Source: Halanaerobium sp964649895 (lineage in GTDB: Bacteria > Bacillota > Halanaerobiia > Halanaerobiales > Halanaerobiaceae). Taken from it: a DNA stretch of 59,723 nt. Both the position numbers and the translations under genes were made by a program. The notes under the pieces are model-generated. The model worked only from the letters and a program-made list of their open reading frames with translations, did not search any database and was not told the origin of the DNA. Positions 50,855 to 59,723 of the stretch are shown here, piece after piece (within the stretch, counting starts at the first letter, position 1; every line of letters begins with the position of its first letter). Location: positions 1 to 59,723 of the forward strand of contig CAZYRX010000008.1 in assembly GCA_964649895.1 (NCBI GenBank), read 5' to 3'.

Positions 50855-51139
50855 TTACTCTAAACTATAAAATTTATTAAATATACCTAAATATCTAATT
50901 TCGCGGTCAGACTTATTCACCGTGAAAATACTAAAAAAAACATAATCTTCTGCTTCTGTCTGCATTTCCAGAATCGGTCCAGCAAGTGCACTGCCAAATA
51001 TCCTCTCAATATCAGATTCTGCTTCAGAACGGATTTCCTTGATACCCCAGCTGATAAATTCTTCTCTTGATGGATTTGTTACAGCACCTGCAATCAAAAC
51101 TGCCATGATAATAACAATAATTATTAAAAAATTTCTCAT
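50855..51139 (-). CDS. DUF4359 family small exported/membrane protein
   Basis: A 94-aa protein with an N-terminal hydrophobic segment (residues 4-19) followed by TNPSREEFISWGIKEI and a C-terminal FSIFTVN...YLGIFNKFYSL, which fits the DUF4359 pattern (TNP near the membrane segment, Y-LG-F--F at the end). Function unknown; likely membrane-anchored and facing outward. AAGGAGGAT precedes the ATG. Confidence 0.7.
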   Translation of the reverse strand: MRNFLIIIVIIMAVLIAGAVTNPSREEFISWGIKEIRSEAESDIERIFGSALAGPILEMQTEAEDYVFFSIFTVNKSDREIRYLGIFNKFYSLE

Positions 51140-51196
51140 TAAATCATCCTCCTTCAGGAAATTAAGATTATTTCTTTAATAACTGTTTATTCTTGA

Positions 51197-51604
51197 TTAT
51201 AACTTTTCTCTTTTCAATTGGTAAATATCATCAGCACATTTGTGCGCTTTTATTATAAAATCAAACTTATCTAATATCAAAGAATAGTAAAAATCTTCTT
51301 TAGGCATTTCTTTTTGAGTTTTTTCATCAAAAAATCTGCTGCCAGCAGTCTCGAGTAGTTTATCCCTGATCACTGATTGAGATAAAATTTCTTGATTAGT
51401 TAATAATTTTTTCAGTGTGTCAGCATATAGCAAATCCTCTTCTGCTTCTGTGATACCATTATTGCCCATTGCAACAAGAGTTACTATTTCTGGATCTTTA
51501 GTTTTTATATACTCAGCAGCAGCCGAAATGTTAACAAAACTACCCGTTATAATTTCATCTGCTTTTTTAGCACCTGAAATGAATTGATATGTTTTTATTT
51601 CCAA
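51197..51604 (-). CDS. Short ComB-like protein (C-terminal half of 2-phosphosulfolactate phosphatase)
   Basis: A 135-aa protein. ITGSFVNISAAAEYIKTK and the following VTLVAMGNNGITEAEEDLLYADTLKKLL resemble the IGSFLNASAVAEYL and VCAGR...SLEDTLCAGA segments of ComB, the 2-phosphosulfolactate phosphatase, but the N-terminal half (about 100 residues in a normal 230-240-aa enzyme) is absent and no upstream remnant is seen. It has its own ribosome-binding site (GAGGTGA, TTG start) 10 bp after recJ, so it appears to be an expressed, reduced relative rather than random debris. Probably no phosphatase activity. Confidence 0.5.
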   Translation of the reverse strand: MEIKTYQFISGAKKADEIITGSFVNISAAAEYIKTKDPEIVTLVAMGNNGITEAEEDLLYADTLKKLLTNQEILSQSVIRDKLLETAGSRFFDEKTQKEMPKEDFYYSLILDKFDFIIKAHKCADDIYQLKREKL

Positions 51605-51614
51605 AAAATCACCT

Positions 51615-53909
51615 CTATAACAAATTATTTATTGTGTTTTCTATCTTTTCAATACTTTTGTTTTGTAAATATCTCCTAAAAGCTGCACTTTCTTTTAAAA
51701 GTTTACTTAGCTGCCTTCCTCTTAAATTAGTCATCCCCTTATCAGCAGAACCATCTTTAGATACTAGAACTTCATGATAGGAAATATATTCATAACTTAA
51801 GACCCCATTGGCTCTCAAATAATCTAGTCCTCTTTTTACTGTGATTTCCTTCTCACTCAAAAAAACTGCAGCATCAATGATGTTCAAAATACTATTTTTA
51901 TTATTAATAGTATATTTTATTAATCCCACAAGTAATCTAATGAATTCTTTAAATCCTAATGTGTTATCAATTATACTGCTGAGAACAATTTCTTCTGCCC
52001 CAGTTAATATAATCATTTCTTTTAAAATTTCAGCTGATGGAGGAAAAGCAATCAAAACTAGCCGCTCTGCTTTTCTCTGATAATCTCTATTAATAATAGG
52101 GTACAAAGAAAGATTATTTTTACCTTCTAAAAAATAAACAGTATTTTCTTGTCCTACTTCCAGCTTCTCTAAATCTTTATCTCTCAAATCTATGATTTTC
52201 AAAGTTTTTTTGGCACCAAGCTTATCTTTGCTGGACAATGCTTCCTTTTTAGCAGAAGATTCTAGAGCCTTTATCTCAAGCTGAAGACTGCGGCTGCCTC
52301 TGTAGATGTTTTCATTTAAATTAAATGCAATTTTTTGTTTTAATCCTGTATTTACTTCTTCAGCCCACCACCATAAAGCAGTGATATTTTTCTCACCATC
52401 TGATAATACTAATCTTTTATGTTTACCCTGAGATATTTCCCGGCTGCTTAAGACCTCAGCCTCTGTATAAAAAAGTGGTTCAGGATTAGATTCTCCAAAG
52501 GGTGCAAAAATACGCAGCTTTTTATAGAATTCATCTTCAATTTCATTGAGCGGAATACATAATTCAGGTTCAATTAGCTGTTTATATTCCTGCTCTTTCA
52601 TTTCATTATCTATTAATCTCTGTAGACGAATTCTAAATTTTTCTAACCTATCTTTTTTTAATGAAAAACCTGCGGCAGCTGCATGGCCTCCATGTTTTTC
52701 AAGCAAATCAGAACATTCTCCAATTATTTCATTAATATTTACTCCTTCTATAGACCTGGCTGAACCAGTAATTAAATCATTTTCCTGATTTGATGTCATT
52801 AAAACTGCAGGAATTTGATAATTTTCTACTATTCTTCCTGCTGCAATCCCAACAACACCCTGGTGCCATTCTTGATTAAATATTACAAGACCTTTTTTCT
52901 GATCATTGTTAACCGACTTTTCTGCCTGTAAATAAATTTTCTGACTGAGTTCTTTTCTTCTTTTGTTAATTTCTATTAATTGTGCTGCAATACCTGCAGC
53001 TTTATGAAAATTTTCCGCAATCAGCAGTTCAAGCCCTTTTTCTGCACTATCAATTCTTCCAGCTGAATTTAAAACTGGTCCAATCTGAAATCCAAGCACT
53101 TTTTCATTTATTTCAGAAGGATTTATATCTAATGTATTATAAAGAGCTCTAAGACCAACTCGCTTTGTATTTTTCAATTTTTTTAAAGCTGTTTTAAATA
53201 AATATCTATTTTCCCCTACAAGGGGTACTACATCAGCTATAATTGCCAATAACAATAAATCAAGAAATTCATCTTCTTGACCGTTTTTATCTATTTCTTT
53301 ATAAATTGCTTTTATTATAAAATAGGCCATTCCTGCACCTGGCAGCCAGTAAGCTTTATGGTCTTCCGGAAGCAAACGGGGAGAAATCATAAAATCTGCT
53401 TCAGGTAACTTAGCTGGCAGATCATGGTGATCAGTAATAACTATATTTATACCTAATTCTTTTGCATATTTTACTTCTTCATGATTAGATATTCCACAAT
53501 CACAGGTAATAATTAAATCTATTTCCTCAGCATAAGATGCAATAACATCTTTATTTAATCCATAGCCCTCTTTGAATCTATCTGGTATATGATATTTAAT
53601 ATTTGAACTTAATTTTCTTAAACCATCAATAAGTATAGCCGTTGAAGTAATACCGTCAACATCATAATCACCATAAATTAAAATGTTTTTATCATTATTA
53701 ATAAATTTTAAAATAAATTTTACTATTTTATTTATCCCAGGAAATTCTTTTACCTTGAGAGGGGTATAACTTTCAACTTCAATAAATTCTTTTAGCTTCT
53801 CTTTAGTATCTAAACCTCTCTTGGCAGCTAAAACAGCAATTTTTTCACTACCTATATATTCTATTAGTTCTCTGCTGACATCTATTTGCTTTGGCTTTTT
53901 AATCTGCAT
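51615..53909 (-). CDS. recJ: Single-stranded-DNA-specific exonuclease RecJ
   Basis: A 764-aa DHH-family 5'-3' exonuclease. DHH motifs are YGDYDVDGITSTA (about 79-91), ITCDCGISN, VITDHHDLP and the DHHA1 part with GHAAAAGFSL; an OB domain follows (SSREISQGKHKRLVLSDG), then a C-terminal extension (about 560-764) common in Firmicute RecJ. Start ATG with AAGGTGA. It follows the helicase/nuclease cassette on the same strand after 115 bp. Confidence 0.96.
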   Translation of the reverse strand: MQIKKPKQIDVSRELIEYIGSEKIAVLAAKRGLDTKEKLKEFIEVESYTPLKVKEFPGINKIVKFILKFINNDKNILIYGDYDVDGITSTAILIDGLRKLSSNIKYHIPDRFKEGYGLNKDVIASYAEEIDLIITCDCGISNHEEVKYAKELGINIVITDHHDLPAKLPEADFMISPRLLPEDHKAYWLPGAGMAYFIIKAIYKEIDKNGQEDEFLDLLLLAIIADVVPLVGENRYLFKTALKKLKNTKRVGLRALYNTLDINPSEINEKVLGFQIGPVLNSAGRIDSAEKGLELLIAENFHKAAGIAAQLIEINKRRKELSQKIYLQAEKSVNNDQKKGLVIFNQEWHQGVVGIAAGRIVENYQIPAVLMTSNQENDLITGSARSIEGVNINEIIGECSDLLEKHGGHAAAAGFSLKKDRLEKFRIRLQRLIDNEMKEQEYKQLIEPELCIPLNEIEDEFYKKLRIFAPFGESNPEPLFYTEAEVLSSREISQGKHKRLVLSDGEKNITALWWWAEEVNTGLKQKIAFNLNENIYRGSRSLQLEIKALESSAKKEALSSKDKLGAKKTLKIIDLRDKDLEKLEVGQENTVYFLEGKNNLSLYPIINRDYQRKAERLVLIAFPPSAEILKEMIILTGAEEIVLSSIIDNTLGFKEFIRLLVGLIKYTINNKNSILNIIDAAVFLSEKEITVKRGLDYLRANGVLSYEYISYHEVLVSKDGSADKGMTNLRGRQLSKLLKESAAFRRYLQNKSIEKIENTINNLL

Positions 53910-54024
53910 TTATTATCACCTTATTTATACTCAAATTTATACTTAAATATGTTATTATTTAAATAACTAAAGAAAGCTATTTTCTTTCATTATCAATTAA
54001 AAATAATCTTGAGATGTAAATATA

Positions 54025-54825
54025 CTAAAATTCCATTTCTTCTACAGATTCCCAATCTAAATCAAGATCCAAATCTTCCTCAAATAATTCTTGGCCTTCC
54101 TGTTTTTTACCTCTACATATCGGCCGATATTCACAGTAACTACAAATATTTAGATTATCAGTTAAGGGGAACTCCTCTTCATTTTTTATTTCACTTATTA
54201 AATTATTAAAAAAATCACTATCTTTTTCAAAGTCCAAGTTGGAATATTTAACCGTTATTTCTTCTGATGGAAATCTTGGATTCCAGTATATTAGTGAAGG
54301 CATGTTTTCTACTTCATATTCATCCCCAAAATATCTATGTCCTGCTTTGATAAATAAATAAAGATAAAATCTGCTCTGCATTGACTTTTTTAGATCTTTA
54401 TTGAAAAGACTTTTTTTATCAGTTTTCCAGTCATAAATAATAAAACTCTTGGTATTATTATCATATTTTAACAAATCATATTTTGCTAAAAATTTTATGT
54501 CAGAATTATGGTATCTTAATTCCTGTTCTCCAGAAATAATATTCTTATCAGCAGGGCAAAAATTTTTAAGTCTATTTAACCAAGCCTGTAATACTTTGTT
54601 TTCTTTTAATAAAGTAGTTCCTAAATTATTACTATAATATCTCTCTGCAAGTAGATGAAACAATCTACCTTTTTCAAGATCTTCTTTTATTTGATCATCC
54701 ATTCCCCATTCAGCAGGCCAGTATAATCTATCAAGATATCTATAACGAAAACGCCGTCTGCATTTATTAAAAATAGCTAATGCAGACTGTGAAAAATATA
54801 ATTCACTTAAAGTTTTTAAAGCCAT
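54025..54825 (-). CDS. Fe-S PD-(D/E)XK nuclease (RecB/AddB/Cas4-like)
   Basis: A 266-aa stand-alone nuclease domain. It has SQSALAIFNKCRRRFRYRYL (first cluster cysteine), a GRLFHLLAERYY helix with histidine, the catalytic FLAKYDLLKYD ... FIIYDWKTDKKS core (D, then DxK), the QSRFYLYLF (QxxxY) helix, and the C-terminal ICSYCEYRPICRG cysteines. This is the iron-staple nuclease layout of AddB and Cas4. It ends with an acidic tail. The start is 9 bp after the UvrD-like helicase stop, same operon. No Cas genes are near. Confidence 0.82.
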   Translation of the reverse strand: MALKTLSELYFSQSALAIFNKCRRRFRYRYLDRLYWPAEWGMDDQIKEDLEKGRLFHLLAERYYSNNLGTTLLKENKVLQAWLNRLKNFCPADKNIISGEQELRYHNSDIKFLAKYDLLKYDNNTKSFIIYDWKTDKKSLFNKDLKKSMQSRFYLYLFIKAGHRYFGDEYEVENMPSLIYWNPRFPSEEITVKYSNLDFEKDSDFFNNLISEIKNEEEFPLTDNLNICSYCEYRPICRGKKQEGQELFEEDLDLDLDWESVEEMEF

Positions 54826-54834
54826 TTAAATTGA

Positions 54835-57024
54835 TCACTCCCTGCTTTTTTCATTTATATAATCTTTTAATGTATTAAATACATAGGCAGGATCTTTTTC
54901 CCAGCTGCCCCTTTTATTATGAGTGCTTAAAAATAGATTTTCTTTAGCTCTTGTAATTCCTACATAAAGAAGTCTGAGCCTTTCAGAAATCAACTCTTCT
55001 CTTGCCTTTTTATCGGGATCAACTTCTTTTTTTTCATTTAATAAAAATTCTAATTCTGCTCTAGCAGCTGCCTTTGGATTTTTTATTTCATCACTTAAAT
55101 AATTTTTTTCACTCATAAAATAATCTTCATCACTATGCTGAAATTGATCAGATGTTATACTTCCAATAAACACAGTATCCCATTCCATACCTTTAGCCTT
55201 GTGTAATGTAGATAGGTTAACTCTATCTGGTGATGCTTCAAAACCCTCCATCTCTCTAAGAGTTTCTGCAAATTGTTTAATCCTATTTCTTATAGATGGA
55301 AGTTCAGCTGTAAGCTGATCAAGTTTCCAGGCAGGATTTTGTTTTAATAACCGGCCAAATTCTAAAGCTAGGTTTTGAGCTACAGCAAGTTTTTTTCCTT
55401 CAAGCTCTATTCTTTCAGCTAAAAATAATACTAATTCATCTGGTGGAAGTTCTAAAGATGCTTCAAGCCAACCCTGTACTTTATTTAACGTCTGAAAAAA
55501 ATCTTCAAAATCATCCTGTCTTCGTAATTTCATATCGAAGTGATCTCTATTTAAACCTTCCAGTGGAAAAAGAATCTCCTGATTTTGCTGAACAGTTAAA
55601 GCTTCATCAAGAATTTGATAAACACCTTCACCAACATTTTCAAAAACTTCTTCAAATAAAAGTTTTATATTTTCTTTTGAGTCAGGATTAGTTAAGAATT
55701 TTAGTAAAACCTCTATTTCAGTTAGGAAAAACTGTGAGCTGCTGCTGCCTGCTATTTGATAATCTCCACCCAATTTAATGATTTCTGAAGCTATATCTTC
55801 TAATTGATAACCGATAGGCATTAATACTGCCGTAGTTTTTTCATTATCTTCTGCTGCTTTTCTAACTGCCTGTCTTGCTAAAAACTTTTTTTCTTCTTTC
55901 CAATTTACAAAAGAACGAGCCCCAATTTTATATCCGGAAGGTTTTGGATTGGGGAAAGGATCATTCTCATCTGCAGCTTGAATATATTTTTCTTCTAAAG
56001 GTTTAATATCGCGTGCTTCAAATTCTTTTATATTCCATTTAACTAGATAATTTGCAAGATCAATAATATCCTGACTGCTTCTACTTGAAACAGCCATTGT
56101 TTGAACATCTACTTCTTCTAAGCTGCAGTAGTCTCTAAATATTGAAGGGTCAGATAAAGTAAAAGTCCCTGTAATAGCTTGGTTGCTGTCTCCAACCCTA
56201 ACTAAATTATCATTTTCACCTAAAAGAAGATAGAGCATCTTCTCCTGAGCTTTATTTGAATCCTGAGCTTCATCTTCAAATATATATGCATATTGAGAAG
56301 CTATTCTCTCAGCAAAATCTGAATCTTCCTGCAGTAATTTTAAACTGTGCTGTACAAGATCATCAAAATCTAGTAGGCCGGACTGTGATAATCTCAATTC
56401 ATACTCCGCATATATTTCAGCAGCAGGTGCCAAAATATTGTTTTTCTTCAAGTTAGAATATTTTATCATATTTATGAGATCATCACTTGAAATAAGTTTC
56501 ATTTTAAAATGCGAAATCATTGAAATTACAAATGAAGGAAAATCTCTTTCTTTCCATTTTTCTGATGACTTATCAAATCTGTAGCTGTTTTTTTCATAGC
56601 TAAAAAAATTAGCAAGCCTATCACTGTTTTCTGCTGTCCATCTACTACATAATTCTCGTATCCAGCGATATTTCAAAGCATTTTCAATTATTTCAAAGTC
56701 CTGGTTAATCAATCTTGCCTCAGGTTTTTCTTTAATAATACCTAATGCTAATGAATGAAGTGTTTTAACACTATAACCTCTACTTCTTGGAAGGCCTTTT
56801 GCAGACAGAAAATTTCCTATTTTTCTTCTGAAATTAGCTACTGCAGAATTCATATATGTAACAATTAATATTTTTTTCTCTTCTGAAATTTTTTCAGCAA
56901 TTAAATCTGCAGCAAGATTTGCCAGTACTGTGGTTTTGCCAGCTCCTGGTACTGCTGGTACTGCCAGTTTACCACTTTTATATTCCAAAACTTCTTTTTG
57001 TCCAGGTCTAGGTATAAAATTCAT
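54835..57024 (-). CDS. UvrD-family helicase of a split AddAB-like cassette
   Basis: A 729-aa SF1A helicase. Motif I VPGAGKTTVLANL (about 27-39), II IFEDEAQDSNKAQ, III RVGDSNQAITG, V LSTLHKAKGMEWDTVFIG and VI RLLYVGITRAKENLFLS are intact. It differs from PcrA at motif II (DEAQD) and lacks its C-terminal Tudor-like part, and it lacks a fused nuclease as in AddA. The ATG pair at 57027/57024 overlaps the stop codon of the upstream gene (TGATGATG); the second is better spaced from AGGAG. Likely motor of a complex with its neighbours. Confidence 0.85.
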   Translation of the reverse strand: MNFIPRPGQKEVLEYKSGKLAVPAVPGAGKTTVLANLAADLIAEKISEEKKILIVTYMNSAVANFRRKIGNFLSAKGLPRSRGYSVKTLHSLALGIIKEKPEARLINQDFEIIENALKYRWIRELCSRWTAENSDRLANFFSYEKNSYRFDKSSEKWKERDFPSFVISMISHFKMKLISSDDLINMIKYSNLKKNNILAPAAEIYAEYELRLSQSGLLDFDDLVQHSLKLLQEDSDFAERIASQYAYIFEDEAQDSNKAQEKMLYLLLGENDNLVRVGDSNQAITGTFTLSDPSIFRDYCSLEEVDVQTMAVSSRSSQDIIDLANYLVKWNIKEFEARDIKPLEEKYIQAADENDPFPNPKPSGYKIGARSFVNWKEEKKFLARQAVRKAAEDNEKTTAVLMPIGYQLEDIASEIIKLGGDYQIAGSSSSQFFLTEIEVLLKFLTNPDSKENIKLLFEEVFENVGEGVYQILDEALTVQQNQEILFPLEGLNRDHFDMKLRRQDDFEDFFQTLNKVQGWLEASLELPPDELVLFLAERIELEGKKLAVAQNLALEFGRLLKQNPAWKLDQLTAELPSIRNRIKQFAETLREMEGFEASPDRVNLSTLHKAKGMEWDTVFIGSITSDQFQHSDEDYFMSEKNYLSDEIKNPKAAARAELEFLLNEKKEVDPDKKAREELISERLRLLYVGITRAKENLFLSTHNKRGSWEKDPAYVFNTLKDYINEKSRE

Positions 57025-57026
57025 CA

Positions 57027-59006
57027 TCAGTCTCCTCTCACATCCAGCCAGCGGTATAACGGTCCTTCCTGTTCTCTTCCACTGCTGTCTAAAAAACTAT
57101 CTGCAATATATATACCATTTTTAACTTTATAAATCAAACTTATTAAAAAATCTCCCAGTTGTTTCAATCTAATATCCTGATCTATCTTGTCATTCCAGAT
57201 TTTGTTGTTTTGCCATTCTTCAGTATAAATATATGGGTTAACAAGTTCTTTAGCAGTACTTCTCATCCAATGACTGCTCGAAATATCAAGTAAAAATAAA
57301 TAATCTACACCAGATAATTCGGGTGAAAACAAAAATTTATAGGGGGAAGCCAAGATCACTCCCTCACTCTGTGATTGACCTTTAAAAAGTGTCTCTGCAG
57401 CAAGTGTTCCTTCATAAATCATATTTATATATCTGCTGCTTAAATCTTCTTTCTCCTCGTGAAAATTTTCTACAGCAGAATGAAAACGTGCTACAGACTC
57501 AATCATCTGTCTGCAGGCAAATATATCTTCCTGAGACGGATTAAGGGGGGCTAATAATTCACTAAATACAGATTGAAAAAATACTTCTATTGCAATGTCA
57601 TTATCTTTTTTTTCCTGCAGCCATTCCGTTAAATAATCATATTTTTCTGCTGCAGAAAAATTTATCTTTGTCCTTAAATTATTCTGCTCAAGATCTATAA
57701 AATTCATACCAGAAGCTGCAATTTCTTCAGCAAGTATATAAGATCGAAGAGGATCAAGCTCTAGAAGCAAACTTAAAGTTTGCTGTAAAGCTGAAATACC
57801 GATCATCTCTGTTTTCCCACTTTGAAATAAATATAAAATAAGAAGTGCTCTCGCAAAAGAAATATCCACAAGTTTTTTTGATCTATTAAAATTACTCAAA
57901 TTATATCCGTTTTTTTCTAATATACGCCTTAAACTAAAACTTAATACCTTATCTATCTGAGGTGATATGACAGCTATTGAACATGGTTCTGTACTATTTT
58001 TAAGTAATGAAATAATTTTTTTCCCTACTTTAATCAGCATTTCTCCACGCAGTTCACTATCGATTTCTTCTTTGAGTAATTTGGATTGAATTAAGGATGC
58101 ATCTCTATTTTTAATTACTTTTTTAATTTTATCAGCTAATTCTCTGCTTTCTTCAGCCGCTGTATAATTTTCAGTCAGATTTATAACTTCTTCTGCATCA
58201 GAAAAAAATCTCTTTTCTGCCGCAGCAGGATTACCGCCAAAAAATCTATTAAAACCACCACTTTTATTAAAAGTAAATATTCCTTTTATTTGTTCGGCAG
58301 TCATTTTTTTAATCAACATCTGGCCTGCAGGTATCATTTTTTCTAAATCATCAACTAATATATATTTGTATCTTGATTTAAGCTGTTTAATGTAATCTGG
58401 ATTAAACAACAAATATTTATTAAATATTGTAACTGCTGTTGAGTAATCAAGCAGTCTATATTTAAGACAAAAATTTCTAAAAGTTTTCATGATTTCTACT
58501 GATTGTTCAGCATATTCTTTTCTTTCTTCATCGTTCTTAGTCCAATTTATTAAACGATTTTTTAATTCATTAAAATCAAGCATATTAAAAGCAGCAAGAT
58601 TAAGATTATCAATTAACTGAACTGCAATTTGTACAGGTCTTGCTTTAATATTTCTAAAATATAAACGATTACTTCTATATTTCTCTACATAATTACTCAT
58701 CAAAAAATGAGAAGTTTCTATATTCATAAATGTTGGTTCTATAACCTTATTTTCTCCAGAATATTTTCTTTCAACTTCAGGCCAATTTTTATTTAATTCT
58801 TCATTTACAAAACCAAAATAGGTATATATATTTAGATTACCACTTAATTTTAGATCAATATTTTCTCTGAATGAACTTACAGCTTTAGCGCTTTTTAAAA
58901 ACAATAGGATGTTTTCGCTCTTATAATCTTTGACCAGCTGCTGATAATCTTCTTTTAAAATAGTGCTTTTTCCACTACCTGTGTTCCCCTGATAAATTTT
59001 AAACAT
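57027..59006 (-). CDS. AddB-like P-loop protein, degenerate UvrD fold
   Basis: A 659-aa protein. Residues about 6-18 are a Walker A loop (YQGNTGSGKSTIL), and the early part follows the AddB/UvrD pattern, including YKYILVDDLEKM in place of motif II (no DExQ). A late segment SGVDYLFLLDISSSHWMR resembles the AddB region before its nuclease domain, but no nuclease follows. I therefore read it as an inactive-helicase scaffold that may recognise DNA, like AddB or RecC. First gene of the cassette; ATG 59006 with GGAGG at 7 nt. Confidence 0.7.
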   Translation of the reverse strand: MFKIYQGNTGSGKSTILKEDYQQLVKDYKSENILLFLKSAKAVSSFRENIDLKLSGNLNIYTYFGFVNEELNKNWPEVERKYSGENKVIEPTFMNIETSHFLMSNYVEKYRSNRLYFRNIKARPVQIAVQLIDNLNLAAFNMLDFNELKNRLINWTKNDEERKEYAEQSVEIMKTFRNFCLKYRLLDYSTAVTIFNKYLLFNPDYIKQLKSRYKYILVDDLEKMIPAGQMLIKKMTAEQIKGIFTFNKSGGFNRFFGGNPAAAEKRFFSDAEEVINLTENYTAAEESRELADKIKKVIKNRDASLIQSKLLKEEIDSELRGEMLIKVGKKIISLLKNSTEPCSIAVISPQIDKVLSFSLRRILEKNGYNLSNFNRSKKLVDISFARALLILYLFQSGKTEMIGISALQQTLSLLLELDPLRSYILAEEIAASGMNFIDLEQNNLRTKINFSAAEKYDYLTEWLQEKKDNDIAIEVFFQSVFSELLAPLNPSQEDIFACRQMIESVARFHSAVENFHEEKEDLSSRYINMIYEGTLAAETLFKGQSQSEGVILASPYKFLFSPELSGVDYLFLLDISSSHWMRSTAKELVNPYIYTEEWQNNKIWNDKIDQDIRLKQLGDFLISLIYKVKNGIYIADSFLDSSGREQEGPLYRWLDVRGD

Positions 59007-59088
59007 CAACCGGCCTCCTCAGACAATATAGTTAGTGATATTAAATTTTATCACTTATTTAAATATAAATATAATTTAATACCGATTA

Positions 59089-59568
59089 TTAATAAACCTC
59101 AATAAAAAACCAGAGCATTAAAAAAAGCTGCATACCCAATTTAGCTAAAGTACTTGCAAAAAAAGCAAAAATACTGCTTAAGGCTAGCTTAAATGAATTT
59201 CTTTTATTCCGGCTTTTCCAGAATTCAACTAAAAAAATCAAAACAAAGGGAAGTATTATAAAACCTAATGGTCCAAATAAAAGTGTTCCTATGATCATAG
59301 CTAAAACTGCAGTAATGATTGTTCTGCTGCTTCCTCCCTGTTTTTTTATAAAATATAAATTTGAAAAATAATCTGCTGCCAAAATAATAATAGTAATTAA
59401 AACTGCCCCAATCCAAAAATATCTAGAATATACTGTTTCTGCAGCCATAAAGTGATATAATAAAACAGCTGCCCAAAAAAAGACTGTATCCGGTAAAAAT
59501 GGCAAAAATATAGCTGCTATTTCAACTGCAAATAAAATTATTATCATAATTAATAAAAAAGTTTCCAT
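59089..59568 (-). CDS. DUF456 family membrane protein
   Basis: A 159-aa inner-membrane protein with about four to five helices. The FLPFLPDTVFFWAAVLLYHF segment and DYFSNLYFIKKQGGSS followed by IIGTLLFGPLGFIILPFVLIFLVEF match the DUF456 pattern (paired glycine/proline-rich helices). Function unknown. GGAGGTCA precedes the ATG. It lies 82 bp upstream of the AddB-like gene and might be co-transcribed. Confidence 0.8.
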   Translation of the reverse strand: METFLLIMIIILFAVEIAAIFLPFLPDTVFFWAAVLLYHFMAAETVYSRYFWIGAVLITIIILAADYFSNLYFIKKQGGSSRTIITAVLAMIIGTLLFGPLGFIILPFVLIFLVEFWKSRNKRNSFKLALSSIFAFFASTLAKLGMQLFLMLWFFIEVY

Positions 59569-59655
59569 TGCTTGACCTCCAAGAAATATTACTAAAGCAT
59601 TTAAAAAATATCTGTTTAAATTTCATTATATCATATATAACTGACAGCAAGCAAA

Positions 59656-59679
59656 AACCCTGCTCAAATGAACAGGGTT
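59656..59679 (-). terminator. Hairpin upstream of the DUF456 gene
   Basis: AACCCTG and CAGGGTT with an inner TC/GA pair; on the minus strand it is followed by TTTTTGC. It would terminate a gene lying beyond the window edge. Confidence 0.7.
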
Positions 59680-59723
59680 GAAAAAGATTTACAGTTAATG
59701 AATATTTTATTTAATATATATGT

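Noticed and set aside
54025..59006. CRISPR-associated locus because of the Cas4-like nuclease
   Set aside because: No repeat-spacer array and no other Cas gene; the nuclease equally fits AddB/RecB and sits with helicase genes.

Overview
The window is low-GC bacterial DNA whose gene content fits a halophilic, anaerobic, diderm member of the Firmicutes, most like Halanaerobium and other Halanaerobiales. The reasons are Firmicute-style gene order (pcrA-ligA-gatCAB; pfkA-pyk), strong AGGAGG ribosome-binding sites with many TTG and GTG starts, and yet clear outer-membrane features: a CsgG/CsgF curli secretion pair with curlin-repeat proteins and a small beta-barrel protein. The genus is an inference from gene content, not a database result. 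There are two tRNA genes, no rRNA, no CRISPR array and no recognisable insertion sequence.

Layout. 1-5.9 kb: tRNA-Thr, a DegV protein, a cold-shock protein, a lone Nuo/Mrp-like proton-channel subunit, an iron alcohol dehydrogenase and glgC. 5.9-13 kb: tRNA-Leu, a baeRF-type release-factor-like protein, and an apparent operon of a DUF2254 membrane protein, a P2-type cation ATPase and a degenerate MocR-type regulator. 13-16.5 kb: an aldo/keto reductase, a lysophospholipid-acyltransferase-like protein, and a folate pair (cyclodeaminase-family cyclohydrolase plus folD). 16.5-21.4 kb: a curli-type amyloid island (regulator, two curlins, a barrel protein, CsgF, CsgG) behind a 470-bp stretch rich in inverted repeats. 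21.5-26.4 kb: YwlG, a radical SAM protein, a PHP phosphoesterase and a polar amino acid ABC transporter. 26.6-33.4 kb: mtrB (TRAP), a 58-aa gene, pfkA and pyk as one probable operon, then dnaE. 33.5-40.3 kb: small housekeeping genes (nfu, ylbF, yfcE-like phosphodiesterase, DUF362 ferredoxin, FmdB, rlmD, an AEC transporter, ArsR, Nudix). 40.3-47.8 kb: gatB, gatA, gatC, ligA, pcrA. 47.8-54 kb: a DUF123 GIY-YIG-like protein between two copies of a 56-bp repeat, hflX, hslO, DUF4359, a ComB-like fragment and recJ. 54-59.6 kb: a three-gene helicase/nuclease cassette that looks like a split AddAB, then a DUF456 membrane protein.

Most promising observations. (1) The curli island is complete enough to export amyloid across an outer membrane, but it has no CsgD or CsgE here. 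Instead it sits beside a SARP-type activator whose C-terminus looks like a degenerate GGDEF fold, and its CsgG has no lipobox and a shortened constriction loop. (2) The three-gene split AddAB-like cassette (P-loop scaffold, UvrD helicase, Fe-S RecB nuclease). (3) A FolD that has lost its usual cyclohydrolase lysine, encoded directly after a separate cyclohydrolase-family gene. (4) A tryptophan-sensing TRAP homologue at the head of a glycolytic operon. (5) A P2-type ATPase with altered ion-site residues. (6) A tRNA-Thr in which two near-invariant tertiary pairs have both switched from G-C to A-U.

Start codons were re-chosen in many genes because the Shine-Dalgarno sequence lies inside the longest possible reading frame. 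Functions are assigned by recognising family motifs by eye; no database search was possible.
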